Shown here one piece after another: positions 1 to 10,586 of a stretch of 64,000 nucleotides of DNA. The notes beneath the pieces are model-generated. The model did not search any database and was not told the origin of the DNA. It worked only from the letters and a program-made list of their open reading frames with translations. The position numbers and the translations under genes were made by a program. This DNA is from Gnetum montanum (Eukaryota; Streptophyta; Gnetopsida; Gnetales; Gnetaceae), in assembly GCA_015680685.1 (NCBI GenBank), contig MNCI01027046.1:1369638-1433637 (forward strand), in the 5' to 3' direction. Positions within the stretch are counted from its first letter, which is position 1. Each line of letters begins with the position of its first letter.

Positions 1-520
1 ATCTAATCTATATGATTTTGATGAATTTTGACCATTTTTTAGCTTATGAATCTCTTGCATTTTTTTAAACATTGAGCTAGAGGAGCCTTAACAACTTGAC
101 TTCTAGAAAGGAGGAAAAATAAGAAAACCAAAATTTGTCCATTGCCAAAGTTTCTAAGGTCCCTTGTGGGATGAGCCAATGTTGCTCCTGTAAACTATGT
201 ATTATTTTATTTTGTCTAAAATATGCATACTCTCTATTTTATATGAAATTATAATGTTACACATAACTATTTTTTGGTTTTTGATTTCGATGCCCTATAG
301 GAATGCTTGGGGATTTTTGATTTGTTTGGGTGTTTATCTATTTTGCTAGAGGATTTTCTACCCTTCATGATGATATTGTTGTTGTAATTTTTGATTTGGT
401 GGTTCTTCCCTCTCATTGTATAAATAGCCAATCTTTCCCTCAAACAAAGTTTCTACAATCCCTCATTCAATGGGAAAATTTTGTTGACTTGTTTGATCTT
501 CTTACTAGATTAAATGCTCT
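1..520. other. Unrecognised AT-rich flank
   Basis: I recognise no gene or named repeat here. A TATAAATAG-type motif lies near 417-426. At about 521 the sequence changes abruptly into the interior of an LTR, so this segment is either the flank of a truncated element or the far side of a rearrangement or misjoin. A 79-codon open frame at 330-569 crosses this junction and is not a credible gene. Confidence 0.5.
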
Positions 521-951
521 CCTGGATACGCCACTGGGCTACCAAGTAGTCACACTTAAATGCTCGTAATCAAGTCGTACTCGTTCCGCGTTCTAGGAGT
601 TTAAGGGTGAGAGAGAGAAAACAGTAAATAACATTAAATAAATAAACAAACAAATAAATGACAAAGTGAATGCTGTAATGATGAAGTAATCCCAATCTTT
701 ATTGCTGGTCATGTCCGTGTCCAAGTACGGCACACTCGAATAAAGACACAGTACAATTACATTCACCACACTGCGGGCAAACACGGGAAAAAATCTAACT
801 CTAGAGAGATCAAACTGCCAGAGCTTCGCTACTTCTAACTGGGATCCTCAAACAAGGGAGAGCCATGTCTTATTTATAGATATGGTGGCGGACTGCGATA
901 TCATGTATGTGATATCGCAGCATCGCGGCCTATGCGAATTGCGTCTCATCA
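521..951 (-). mobile_element. Truncated 3' LTR of element A
   Basis: It matches the LTR at 7774-8537 through the same blocks: the AC-rich stretch, the GGGATCCTC segment, the TATTTATAG promoter and the palindromic GATATCG motifs. It ends in CTCATCA, the inverse of TGATGAG at LTR starts. Its other side stops at about 521, so over half of the LTR is missing. Confidence 0.85.
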
Positions 952-960
952 TACTCCCAC
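952..960 (-). other. Polypurine tract of element A
   Basis: On the minus strand GTGGGAGTA directly precedes the LTR start TGATGAG. The upstream context (ACTTGAGGACGAG, then ATTCAGTCG) recurs before the 3' LTRs of elements 1, 2, 3 and B, which marks it as the plus-strand primer site. Confidence 0.8.
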
Positions 961-1118
961 GACTGAATAAAAACTCGTCCTCAAGTTACAAGGAGAACAA
1001 GCTTCATTGATTACATAGTGGATAGGTATGGGATTATTAACTGGAAAAAGAAATGGACTAATGCCACAGTGTGGGGAGACACAACATAGAAAAAATGCTA
1101 CACTACAAAAAATGGAAC

Positions 1119-3915
1119 TCATGTAGTTCTTGGTGGCGGTGGCTCCTCCATGGGTGCTTTCCCTTTGTCACGTGCTCCAAGCTTCGAAGGTTGACGATGC
1201 TGAAGAATGGCCTGGAGCTTCTCCTCTTCGGTCCAAGGATCTTGTGACATCCATGCTAATGTTCCAATGTTTGACGAAGTCGGCACCTCCCACGAATAGG
1301 GTAGTTGCAGGAACATCTGATTAGCCTTGACATACCATGCTGCGAACACCCATTGTTCCTCTTCATAGGCTCTAGCTTTGGCTTTGTTTTTGTATTCATG
1401 AAGCTCTGTTAGCCGTCGAGCCAAGTCAGTTGCAACACCCTTCTGTCCTTGGTAGCTTTCTTTTACCATCACAAGTTCATAATTTGCAACATCTAGTTTC
1501 TCAGCCAACTTCTTGCGCTCTGCAAATTCTGCTTCATATTTGATATGGGTGGAAGCTACCTTCTACTCGAGCTCTGACCTCGGGTGTCCTGCTGTTAACA
1601 TGGCTAGGTTGGCATATCTAAGGTTTACCAACTCCATGTATTCAGTCAAGTCTTGGATCTGTAGGTCCCGGTTCTTAATTTTCGTTTGGTGGACAAAGGT
1701 GTAAGTGTCCAATATGGCCCTCCAATCAATGTGCTGAGCATTGATGTTGTGGATTTGAGCCTTGACCATATGGATCTCCTTCTCCAGGATTTTTTTGTAC
1801 ATCCCCACCTGATCACAGAAATGCTCCTTTAGCTTCTCGTGTCGTTTAGCCTCATTCTGCCACGCGCTGATCTCGATGGCTGATTTTTGGTGAATAGTGC
1901 GTACCTCCTCCATTGAGAGGGTTCGATTTTCTCTGGCTAAATAGCTTACATCTCAGTTGACCCGAATGAACTATTCTTGTAACTGATGAAAGTGTTCATC
2001 GAGAACATTCTTTTGTTTCTTCACAGAAGTCAATCGAAGGTTATCTACAACCAACTACTTATTCTCTTCTTCTAAGGTCTTGAGTGCCTTAAGATGCGCA
2101 TGAGTTTGCGCTTGTGCAGCGAAGGCATCCCAAGTGGCCATCTCCTTTTCTTCTGTCAACTTTCTTATTTTCTGTGATTAGCTTTGTTAATTGCTTGGTT
2201 TTAAAATTTTCTAGCTGGTCTACGGGAACAAATTGCAAGGGATCCCGCTGTGCTGCTTGTAAGGCTACGAGCTGCTCTTGTAGTTTCTACACTTCAGCTT
2301 CAGCATGCTCTGCCCTTACTTCAGATATGACCAGCTTCCCCTTTGTGGAAATAAGGTCTGATTGAATTACCGTTACATCTTGGGGGATGTCAAACAAGGA
2401 CGTCAAAACTTGTCCTGTTTGAAGCAATCTGTCTAGTGCATCCTCATGTTGTGTAGGAGTCATTGAGGTTCCGACAAGAGTTTGAGCATCCCATGCTCCT
2501 GAAAGATCTGCTGGTGGCACAACAGGTACGTTAAAGGATTCTTTGATATGATCAATAACCACTTCAGCATCTTCCGTGACATCCTAGTATTGCATGACCA
2601 CCACAGTGGCCTCTTCACTAGTTTCTAACTGCACTTGAAAAGATGCTGCATTTCCAGAGATCTGTTGTGATCATCTGCTTTCCCCTCCTCCTGTTTGAAT
2701 TGATAATTCACCCCTTGTGCGATCTAACGAAATAGTAGGCTGGTCAGCATCATCGATGATGTGGAAGAGATTTGCATCATCACAACTTCCCCAACTAACC
2801 ATCTCGATGATGGCCCTAAGATGGCTCATCGACTGTCTTTAGTCTTGCGGCTGCGGTGGCTGATCCTGGCCTGTGCTGGGTCCTACTTCTTGTTGTTGGT
2901 TGGGACCTGTGGCTGGAGGTTGACTAGGTCCTGCAAGTTGAGTTACAGGTGATCCAGTCATCTGTTCTTCTTCTTCATCTGGTCCCAGCTCCTCGCCAAT
3001 GCCCTTTCTTGGAGTTGGTGCCTTTAATAACTCAGCATAAGAAGCATTTTGGGCCTTTCGAAGGATGTCATTTGTGTATCCCCGCATACCAGCCCATCGA
3101 CACAGTTTTCTGATAAGGCAAGGAAAAGGAAATGCCATCTTCCCTGACTTCCATTCTTCAAATTGGCTTAGGATCTCCGTCAAATATAGATGGGGAAGGT
3201 TAGCGTTAACCTTTCCCATCAACACTGCACATCCTCTTGCCGCATACGTAGATATTCTTTTCAAACCTTTTGTGGGGAAGAGGTGATAGGTTCCAATTTT
3301 GAAATAAACCCGCTCTTCCATCGTCAATTCTCCAAAAGTTTTATCTCTGCCATAAGCCTTCTCTAACCAATCTTTTCACATATCAGGGTCTGATCAGGTA
3401 GATAACCAAGAAACATGGGGGCCTGAATTCGGAAGGTTTAACACTTTCGAAATCGCCTACGTAGAAAAGTCTACTGTCACACCACAAATGTTAACTATGG
3501 TGCCTTGCTCCTTATTGTGCCAGAACAGGTACATTTCACCTAAGTACTAGGCACTGCACTTAGAGAGGACAGGCCATAAGGGAGACCCTTTAAGGTGATC
3601 CCTAACAGCCTCAGGAGAAAACTCTGCAAAAGGTTCAAAGTTAAGCTCCATGATCACCACAGCAACTGTGGACTTCGTATGGATAGCCTGAACACATTCT
3701 AGGGGCAACGTGAGTTGTTGTCCCAGTTCAGGCGCAGCAACAGCTCCTCTTTCTACCTGCCCAGACCATCTTGTAGGAGGTTCTTCTTGATGGATGCTGA
3801 ATGATTACACCTCTTGTTCTGCATGTTATCCAGCAAGGACCCATCTTCCACCTCTCCGAGGTTGTTTTGCTTCACCTTGAATAGGACCTCCTTACTGTGC
3901 ACGTTTCAGGACCAT
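1119..3915 (-). pseudogene. Late ORF of element A: plant-transposon-domain plus coiled-coil protein, broken
   Basis: The frame starts at an ATG (3915) placed right after a CAG that looks like a splice acceptor (GTGTGATTGCAG). Its N-terminal third contains phrases such as GVTVDFST followed by ISKVLNLP, then YLTEILSQFEEWKSGKMAFP and PCLIRKLCRWAGM. These resemble the putative plant transposon protein domain (Transposase_32, Pfam PF20167, from memory) found in the late ORFs of some plant gypsy elements. An acidic, Pro/Gln-rich linker follows, then a long Lys/Glu/Gln-rich coiled coil (about 2365 to 1300) and a proline-rich end. Several in-frame stops and frameshifts break it. The domain call rests on motif memory, and the role in the element is unknown. 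Confidence 0.6.
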
Positions 3916-4385
3916 CTGCAATCACACGGGCCAAACGTTAGTAAGGTTGTTTTCAAAGTTAAGTTATACCTTACTACATGCCTTTAATTAAAGATCTTAT
4001 GTTATCATGTGATCATGCCTGAAAATTATGATAATAGGTCCTATGGCTTAGGTGGGTTTCATTTTAATCTCCCAGTGTACCTAAGGTCATATGATTTTTG
4101 GCACAATTTTTCTAAGTATTAGTGTTAATTACCCTAATTGATGTCCTTTGGATGATGATAAATTTCAAAAAAGTTAGGCACTTTTCAGCAAGTGTCTCTC
4201 CCCCATGACTAAATTGAATGCTTCGGGTTCAAAACAGGTTCAAACAGAATTAAAATCGGAGCACCAGCACCCGAGATATGAGTGAAAAAGCGAGGGCCAC
4301 GCAATCGCAAGTCATAGAGAAAAATTTCAAAAATTCCCCCTGCGTAAATGGCAAAATGATGCTAAGTGTTGTGGTGAGGATTCCT

Positions 4386-4457
4386 ATTTATAAGTAAATA
4401 GGATGCAATATCGCGTATGCGATATCACGTGGGACGCGATATTGCGTACGCGATATC
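4386..4457 (-). promoter_or_regulatory. LTR-like U3 palindromes and TATA box inside element A
   Basis: Two near-perfect palindromes of the GATATCGCGTACGCGATATC type (4407-4426 and 4436-4457) sit just upstream, on the minus strand, of CTTATAAATA (4395-4386). The same arrangement occurs in the U3 of the element's own LTR (8397-8515). Downstream lies a candidate splice acceptor and the late ORF, so this could be an internal promoter for that ORF. Promoter activity is inferred. Confidence 0.5.
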
Positions 4458-4780
4458 TTATCCCCAGTGATGTGGGACACATGAAAAATACCAAATTTTT
4501 AATGATGTTCTTGAAATTAATGGTGTAAATGAGGACATGGGCAAGCATGAAGATATCCTAGCGTAATTTTATTAATTCGAGAGGCACCTGCAATGATAAT
4601 GATGTGAATTTAGCAATTAAAAATTTGGTGGTTATGAAGAAAACGGAATGTAATGGTACATTGGAACGTTAAAATTTTGAGGGATAATAAGAGGGAAAGA
4701 AAATTATGAAAAATTAAGATGAGGGTAAGAAATTTTGTGTTTGAACTAGAGAATTAGTGAAGATTACGAAAAATTACACA

Positions 4781-4822
4781 AGTGGGTCCTCCCCAAAGCA
4801 GGTTTCAACCTATAATGCCCTT
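4781..4822 (-). repeat. Conserved non-coding block shared by all elements (copy in A)
   Basis: On the minus strand this reads AAGGGCATTATAGG followed by CCTGCTTTGGGGAGGACCC. Close matches lie at 10015-10058 (B), 12330-12370 (element 1), 48842-48882 (element 2), 62887-62929 (element 3) and, weaker, 42541-42579 (D), always in the element's own orientation and always outside gag and pol. Confidence 0.7.
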
Positions 4823-5843
4823 GTGTAACCACACTTAAAGTGTCCATGGGCACTAGAAGAGTTAAATGTAATCCGCACTAACTCCACAAAACACACGCAT
4901 GTAAATATCACCGAAATGAGATGAAAATTCTATGCTACATGGGACACAAGCTACAATTACACCAACAGTGAGATGAGACGAACTATAGAAGGGATCATAG
5001 AGATTGGGACATGAGGTGACTGACCCAGGGCACAATGAATCCTGCGTGAAAAGCATGATTAAGGTGTCATTAACCCATCGTTCCAATATCAGTGACATCG
5101 CATTGTTTCATCCCATGGTGAACAACTATGAGAGTACCATAACAACAAGGAGTACAATCACTTGGCGTTTAGTACAAGGGAGGAGTGATTTTTGTTTTAT
5201 GGCACTTCTTTTTCTTTTCTTCTTCTTTTCATTTTTTTTTCACTTTACTAAATCTAGAGAAGCCGCCAACCTTTATGCATGGGTGCATGTCTTTCCAGTG
5301 GGATCCCCTAGAATAGCTTTTGATTTTTGAGTGCCCTTTTGATTACTCTTACTCCCATTTTTCATTAGATCTACAAGGATCTTAGTACAACCATATTGCA
5401 TGATAACTCCCACAAACGTCACCAAAGAGAATCTGCAAGTCCCCTTGATGTCACACCCCAATCATTCCCTCTTGGTCCATCCTTCTTCATTCTGGGTACA
5501 ATAACACAAAATTAATTTTAAGTTTTAGAAATTTCAAGAATATCACTGTACCCTCGAATAGAACCTCTTTATTTATAGAGTGGATGAGTGGATGTAATGG
5601 GCTCACTCTTCTAAATAATTGACTACTCATGACTTAATAACATAAAACACACCTCAACCAACGATCCACATGAGTGTTTTATTCGTAGATGAGATTACTT
5701 ACAAAAATGGAAAAAGACAAACACATAGACACACAAAAAGATAAAAAGATAAAAAGATAAAACAAAAAGTTGAAAAATGAAAAACTGGAAAACAAAAAGT
5801 TGTAAAATTAAAGAAAATGAAAAATATTTATTAATCCTACTTG

Positions 5844-7772
5844 CTATTGAAATGGGGGATATCCCCCATAACTAATCAGTTGAGTATGACAAGGATTAAT
5901 AAATGAAAAATAAGGATCCTTGCATGTTGGAAGTATTGGAATCGGTTCATACTTATCCCCTTGGATTTCATAGACTTCATAATAAGCATAGTGGGGCACT
6001 TCATACAATGTAGTTCTCGGATAACGAGTTGACCCACTATGATGTTGGTGATCATTAGATGGTATGCAAGGATTAGAATGATGCCTCCCATGGTTGTGTT
6101 CATTGGGCCGTATGGTTGTTGGAGTGTTAGTTGGTGGCCTTGATGAAGTTACATGAGGCGTTGGGTTCGAAGGTAAGGGTGCACCACATTGTTGGACTTG
6201 TGCTGAGTTGGAAGGTGCAATGGCCTCTGAATTGTGTTGTCCCTTCCTACAGCCGTGTTTAAAGAAAGGACACCTTTGATGTTGCTAAGGTTTCTCACTA
6301 CTATTGATAGTAGTAGCACAAGTGTTGTTCGTGGGTTGTTGCTATGGCACAAACACCTTAGGAACAGTCGGTGGCATTGTGGAAGGAGGGAAAGGATAAG
6401 AATGTTGAAAGTTAGGAGGAATGTAAGGTGCGCAAGGTGGTGGTTGTGTTGGAGGTATGGGCTGATAGTATTGTGGAGAATGGTATTATGGTGAGATAGA
6501 GTATGTTGGCCCAGTTGAAGAAACAGGGTGTTGAACATGATAAGCATTTAGATTCGGATGGTATGAAGGGTGCCTCCAGTCTAAGGGTAGATTCTCCCAC
6601 GATTGGGGTTGTTGCCACTGTGATCGAACACAGTATCTCTATACGAACTCTAGCTGTAAGGTGTTTCCCCAATGCTCATGTAGATGTAACAATATTGGGC
6701 ATTGGCCTATGGGGTGATCGTACAGGCATATGTTCCATTCATACGTAGGATTGGCAGTTGAGCACTTATTCCCTTTAGTATTTTTCTTCGAATGTCTAAT
6801 GTTTTGTCCTACTTCTTGGGTTGTCAAAACTCTATCTCCAATGATGTTGATATATTCTCCACACTTTTGATTCATCAATTCCAACATCTTATTGATCTTT
6901 ACCTCGACTTCTTCTAACGATTGTTGTATTGGGAAAGATGAGGTTTCCACCTTGAGATTTGTTGATTTCTCCTTGTTATGATCAGGGACCTTTGTTAAGT
7001 TGTGATTTTGGTCTTGTTGATGTTTTTCAACACTCTCCCATGTAGCTATTTCTCCTTCTTCTTTTGCTACCCACTTAATAAGCTCTTGGATTTAATGGGT
7101 TCATAGGTTGTATAGTTGACCTCGGGCATACGTTCCTAAGGTCTCTCTCGTTTCATTACATAGCCCATCAATAATATGATACATTAGCCTTTCCGCAGAA
7201 AACCCATGGCCTGGACAGTTGTTTAATAGTGCATAATATCTTTCTAAGGCCATGTCCAAGGGTTCATGTTGTGCTTGTTTCCATCCTTGGATTTATTTCC
7301 TCAAGGCTGACACTCTTACGTAGGTTTGATATTTTTCGTTAAAGACCTCTACCATTGTTAACCAGGGTTGTATTGAATTTGGTTGTAACAATCTATACCA
7401 TACTGGGGGGGGGTCAACGAGTGTCATAGGAAGGAGCTTAAGTTTTTGCCAACTATTATCACTGTTATTCCATGTGTAGCCATCGTAGAAGGCTAGTAAA
7501 TGTTGATGTGGTCTAAGTCATAGCCTCCTGAAAATTTGGGAAATTTATTTAAATTGAGCCTGGGTAGTTGGCTCTCTTTACGATGCCTACGTGAGATTCG
7601 AATAGCCTCTTGTATTTGCGTTAAGCTTGTAGTGGCTAGTGGGGGTTCATTGTCATCTTGTAAGTTATGCTTTCATTTGTTGGGATGACATTGTTGTTGT
7701 TCATGTTTATAAGAAACTCCCACTTCAGGTTGTATGCTCCAATCTTCATCGTCATATAGTTCGTTGGTTCTC
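5844..7772 (-). pseudogene. gag of element A, broken
   Basis: The minus strand encodes a gypsy-type Gag. The part near 7500-7050 matches the block HETRRTLGTYAQGRL...QIQRLLEQVAKEEGE seen in elements 1-3, here as NETRETLGTYARGQL. A helical stretch follows (METSSFPIQQSLEEVEVKIN, 6950 on), then a short knuckle-like motif (CLYDHPIGQC) and a proline/serine/histidine-rich tail ending at a stop at 5846-5844. Frameshifts and stops interrupt it. The N-terminus and primer site are lost at the N at 7773. Gag would form the particle, and without pol this element would rely on another element's enzymes. Confidence 0.75.
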
Positions 7773-7773
7773 N
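7773..7773. other. Single-N assembly join
   Basis: A lone N separates gag sequence from the middle of the LTR. Compared with the intact LTR at 20664-21499, about 120 bp of the LTR end, the primer site and the start of gag are missing at this point. It therefore marks a collapsed or unresolved join. Confidence 0.8.
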
Positions 7774-8537
7774 TTTAGTCTAGTGTGAGGTGTATGATGT
7801 GTTCCTAATTCTATGCTACTCCTGAAGGTAGTTGAAAACAATATTTAACTAAGCTAAGCTAGGAGGAAAAGGGTAAGAAAATCTAATCTAGCCTAAGTGC
7901 GACGAGCAACCGATTCCTTGATCAACCATACACATCTTGGACCTCATGCACGACTACCACTGGGACTACCAAGCGTAGATCTGAGGTATGCCACTAGGAT
8001 TACCAAGCGCAGATCCCAAATACGCCACTGGGTTAGCAAGCGTAGATCCTGGATATGCCACTAGGCTACCAAGTAGTCACACTTAAATGCTCGTAATCAA
8101 GTCGTACTCGTTCCGCGATCTAGGAGTTTACGGGTGAGAGAGAGAAAATAGTAAATAACATTAAATAAATAAACAAACAAATAAATGAGAAAGTGAATGC
8201 TGTAATGATGAAGTAATCTCGATCTTTATTGCCGGTCATGTCCATGTCCAAGTACGGCACACTCGAATAAAGACACCGTACAATTACATTCACCACACTG
8301 AGGGCAGACACGGGAAAAAATCTAACTCTAGAGAGATCAAACTGCCAGAGCTTCGCTACTTCTAACTGGGATCCTCAAACAAGGGAGAGCTACATCTTAT
8401 TTATAGATATGGTAGCAGACTGTGATATCGCGTACGCGATATCGTAGGGAAGACGCAATATCGTGTATGCGATATTGTGGGGGATGCGATATCATGGCAG
8501 ACGTGATATCGTGGCCTATGCGAATCACGTCTCATCA
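7774..8537 (-). mobile_element. 5' LTR of element A (U5 end missing)
   Basis: The LTR starts on the minus strand with TGATGAGACG at 8537. It contains a U3 with GATATCG palindromes (an exact 20-bp one at 8424-8443), a TATA box (TATTTATA, 8397-8404 on the plus strand), and an R/U5 with the sequence before AAATAACATT. The last 120 bp or so of U5 are absent at the N. Confidence 0.85.
7945..8075 (-). repeat. About 34-bp tandem repeat in LTR U5
   Basis: Four diverged copies of a unit built around GCCACTGGG-ACCAAGCGTAGATC follow one another. The related LTR of element B (about 21150-21230) has fewer copies, so copy number varies within the family. Confidence 0.7.
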
Positions 8538-8941
8538 AAAGGCTAATGTATCACATCATGGATGGGCTCCATAATGAAACAAGGGAGACCCTAGGAATGT
8601 ATGCTCGAGGTCAACTATATGATCTACGAACCCACCAACTCCAAGAGCTTATCCAATGAGTAGCAAAAGAAGAAGGAGAAATGGCTAAATGGGAGAATGT
8701 TGAAAGTTTTTATCCTTGTACAGGAAAATTAAACTCATCTTCTGACTTACCCCACTATATCAACTTTAATACAATGTGTGCACCCCAATTTGGGTACATT
8801 CCAACCATGACATCAAAAGGCACCCAGTGGTTTGGATATGACCAAGTCCCAATATTTTCGAAATGCATGGATCCAACCCTTCCATTTATTAATTCTTGCT
8901 ATGATCAAAAGTTTAGTTATGGGGGATCTCCCCCATTCTAA
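8538..8941 (+). pseudogene. gag fragment of element B
   Basis: The plus frame carries the Gag block RLMYHIMDGLHNETRETLGM, a stop at TGA about 40 codons in, then VAKEEGEMAKWENVES and a C-terminal tail ending in YGGSPPF before TAA (8939-8941). Compared with element A's gag, the segment between the helical block and the tail is mostly deleted, including the knuckle. It begins abruptly in the middle of gag because element A occupies the upstream side. Confidence 0.75.
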
Positions 8942-10377
8942 CAAAAAAAAATAATAAATTTTTTTCCTTTTCTTTAATTTTACAATTTTTTTTTGTTTTC
9001 TAGTTTTTCATCTTTCAATTTTTTGTTTTATCTTTTTATTGGTTGGTTCATCTTTGTATTATTGTTTTATCTTTTTATGGGTAATCTCATCTATGAATAA
9101 AACACTCATGTGACTCATTGGTTGAGGTGTTATTCTATGCTATCAAGTCTCAGGTGACTAATTACTTGGACAACGAGCCCATCACATCCACCCACCCATT
9201 CTATTAATAAGAGGTTCTACTCTGGGTCCGATGATACTCTTAACATCATTAAAACTTAAAGTAATTTTGTGCTCATTATGCTCAAAGCGAAGAAGGATGG
9301 ACTAAGTAGGAATGGCCAAGGTGTGACATCAAGGGGACTTGTGGATTCTCTTTGGTGACATCTGTAAGAGTTACCATGCAACCTGGTTGTACTAAGATCC
9401 TTGTAGATCTAACAAAAAATTGGAGTAAGAGTAGTAAAGGCACTCAATAAAGAAACCCAAAGCTATTTTAAGGGGTCCCACTAGAAAGACATGCACCCAT
9501 GCCTAAAGGTATGTGGCTTTTCTAGATTACACATCAAATAAAAAGGAAAAAAAAAAGAAAAGAAAAGAGAAAGTGTACCAAAGCAGCCAAACAAAAACAA
9601 ATGTGCCGCAAAGAAATTCCAAATCACTCCTCCCTTGAACAAAACTTCAAGTGATCGTACGCCTTGCTGTCATGATGCTCTTATGGTTGTCCATCATTGG
9701 ATGAAGCAATGCGATGTCATTGATTGAAAGAATGGACTTGGTCTTGATTTTGGAGCGATGGGCTAATGACACATTAATCACATCCTACACTCAAGATTCA
9801 TTGTGCCCTGGGTTAGTTACCTTATGTCCCAATCTTTGCAATCCCTTCTACAATTCGCCTCATCTCGTTGTTCATATATTTGTGACTCGTGTCTTGTGTA
9901 GCATTGAATTCATATCTCATCACAGTGGTATCTACATGTGTGTGTTTTGTGCAACTAGTGGGGATTACATTTGAACCTTTTAATGCCTATAAACATTTTT
10001 AGGTGTGGTTACGTAAGGGCATCATAGGTAGGAACCTGCTTTGGGGAGGACCCACTTGCGTGACTTTTGTAATTTGTACTTGTTGCACATCACCACATCA
10101 CTTTATACCCTTTGAGTACTTCATTGCCAAATATATTCTTTCCTTTGTCATCATTTTATCAAACGTTCCTCAAAACCATTACATGTCCTTTTATGTGTCA
10201 CCTAAACAAATCAAGTCTGACATTAAACTTTTAAAGCAACTTCCTTGAAAAAAAATTCTAACTCTAAAATCATACTAAGCAAAGAATTCAACATTTATTA
10301 AAGGCAATGAGTAAGGTATGAAATAATTGAACTTCTTTTAATAACCTTACTAACAATTAATCTTTGTGTGATTATAG
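8942..10377 (+). other. Non-coding interior of element B
   Basis: No pol domains are visible. T-rich runs follow the gag stop, then blocks that align in inverted orientation with 3916-5843 of element A. The conserved block CCTGCTTTGGGGAGGACCC is at about 10034-10052. A frame of 86 codons at 9714-9974 is mirrored in A, but both copies are poorly conserved as protein, so I do not call it a gene. Confidence 0.65.
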
Positions 10378-10586
10378 GTGGTCCCTAAAAGAGGACAATA
10401 AGGAGGACCTTCTCAAGGTGCAACTAAATGCCCAAGGGGAGGCAGAGGCTAAGGACCTCATGCAGAACATGCAGAGTAGGAGGCACAATCATTCAACATC
10501 CATCAGGGAACTCCTACCACTACATAATTTGGCTAAGAAAAAAGGTGGAGAGGTTAGGGCTTGAGCCTATGAAGAGGAATGATGGC
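10378..10586 (+). pseudogene. Late ORF of element B, left piece
   Basis: After a splice-acceptor-like GTGTGATTATAG, the sequence matches the start of element A's late ORF (GGTCCCTAAAAG, then AAGGAGGACCTTCTCAAGG). It then jumps from the HNHSTSI segment straight to the distal GGEVRA-AYEEE segment, so most of the plant-transposon-domain and coiled-coil region is deleted. Element 1 inserted right after ATGGC at 10586, and the remaining coding sequence continues after 20248. Confidence 0.6.

Larger units (their letters stand above)
3916..5843 (-). other. Non-coding interior of element A
   Basis: This stretch lies between gag and the late ORF. It is AT-rich, has no retroelement domain in any frame and aligns block by block with 8942-10377 of element B in opposite orientation, including a shared decayed frame (4862-5098 here, 9714-9974 there). 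A segment around 4380-4480 has no counterpart in B and looks like LTR promoter sequence. Confidence 0.7.
521..8537 (-). mobile_element. Element A: non-autonomous Ty3/gypsy LTR retrotransposon
   Basis: Read on the minus strand the order is: 5' LTR (8537 to 7774), single-N gap, gag (7772 to 5844), about 1.9 kb of non-coding DNA, a late ORF (3915 to 1119), polypurine tract, and a 3' LTR (951 to 521) that lacks its end. No protease, reverse transcriptase, RNase H or integrase is visible between gag and the late ORF, so the element could only have moved with enzymes from a related copy. The high-coordinate end abuts the interior of element B's gag, which suggests A inserted into B. The other flank is lost, so no target duplication can be checked. 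Confidence 0.8.
8538..10586 (+). mobile_element. Element B, left part: non-autonomous gypsy element
   Basis: This is the plus-strand counterpart of element A: a piece of gag (8538-8941), a non-coding interior (8942-10377) and the start of a late ORF (10378-10586). It is cut at 10587 by element 1 and resumes at 20244. Its own 5' LTR and gag start are not in the window, because element A abuts its gag at 8537. Confidence 0.75.

Noticed and set aside
1119-3915. Late ORF of element A as a captured host gene or viral envelope
   Set aside because: No signal peptide or membrane segment is visible, and the readable motifs resemble a domain known from plant retroelements. No host gene homologue is recognised.
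4862-5098. Frame mirrored at 9714-9974 (SLILERWVNDTLI and VLILERWANDTLI)
   Set aside because: Both lie in homologous non-coding interiors of A and B, so the similarity follows from shared ancestry of the DNA. No domain, and it is not kept in other elements.
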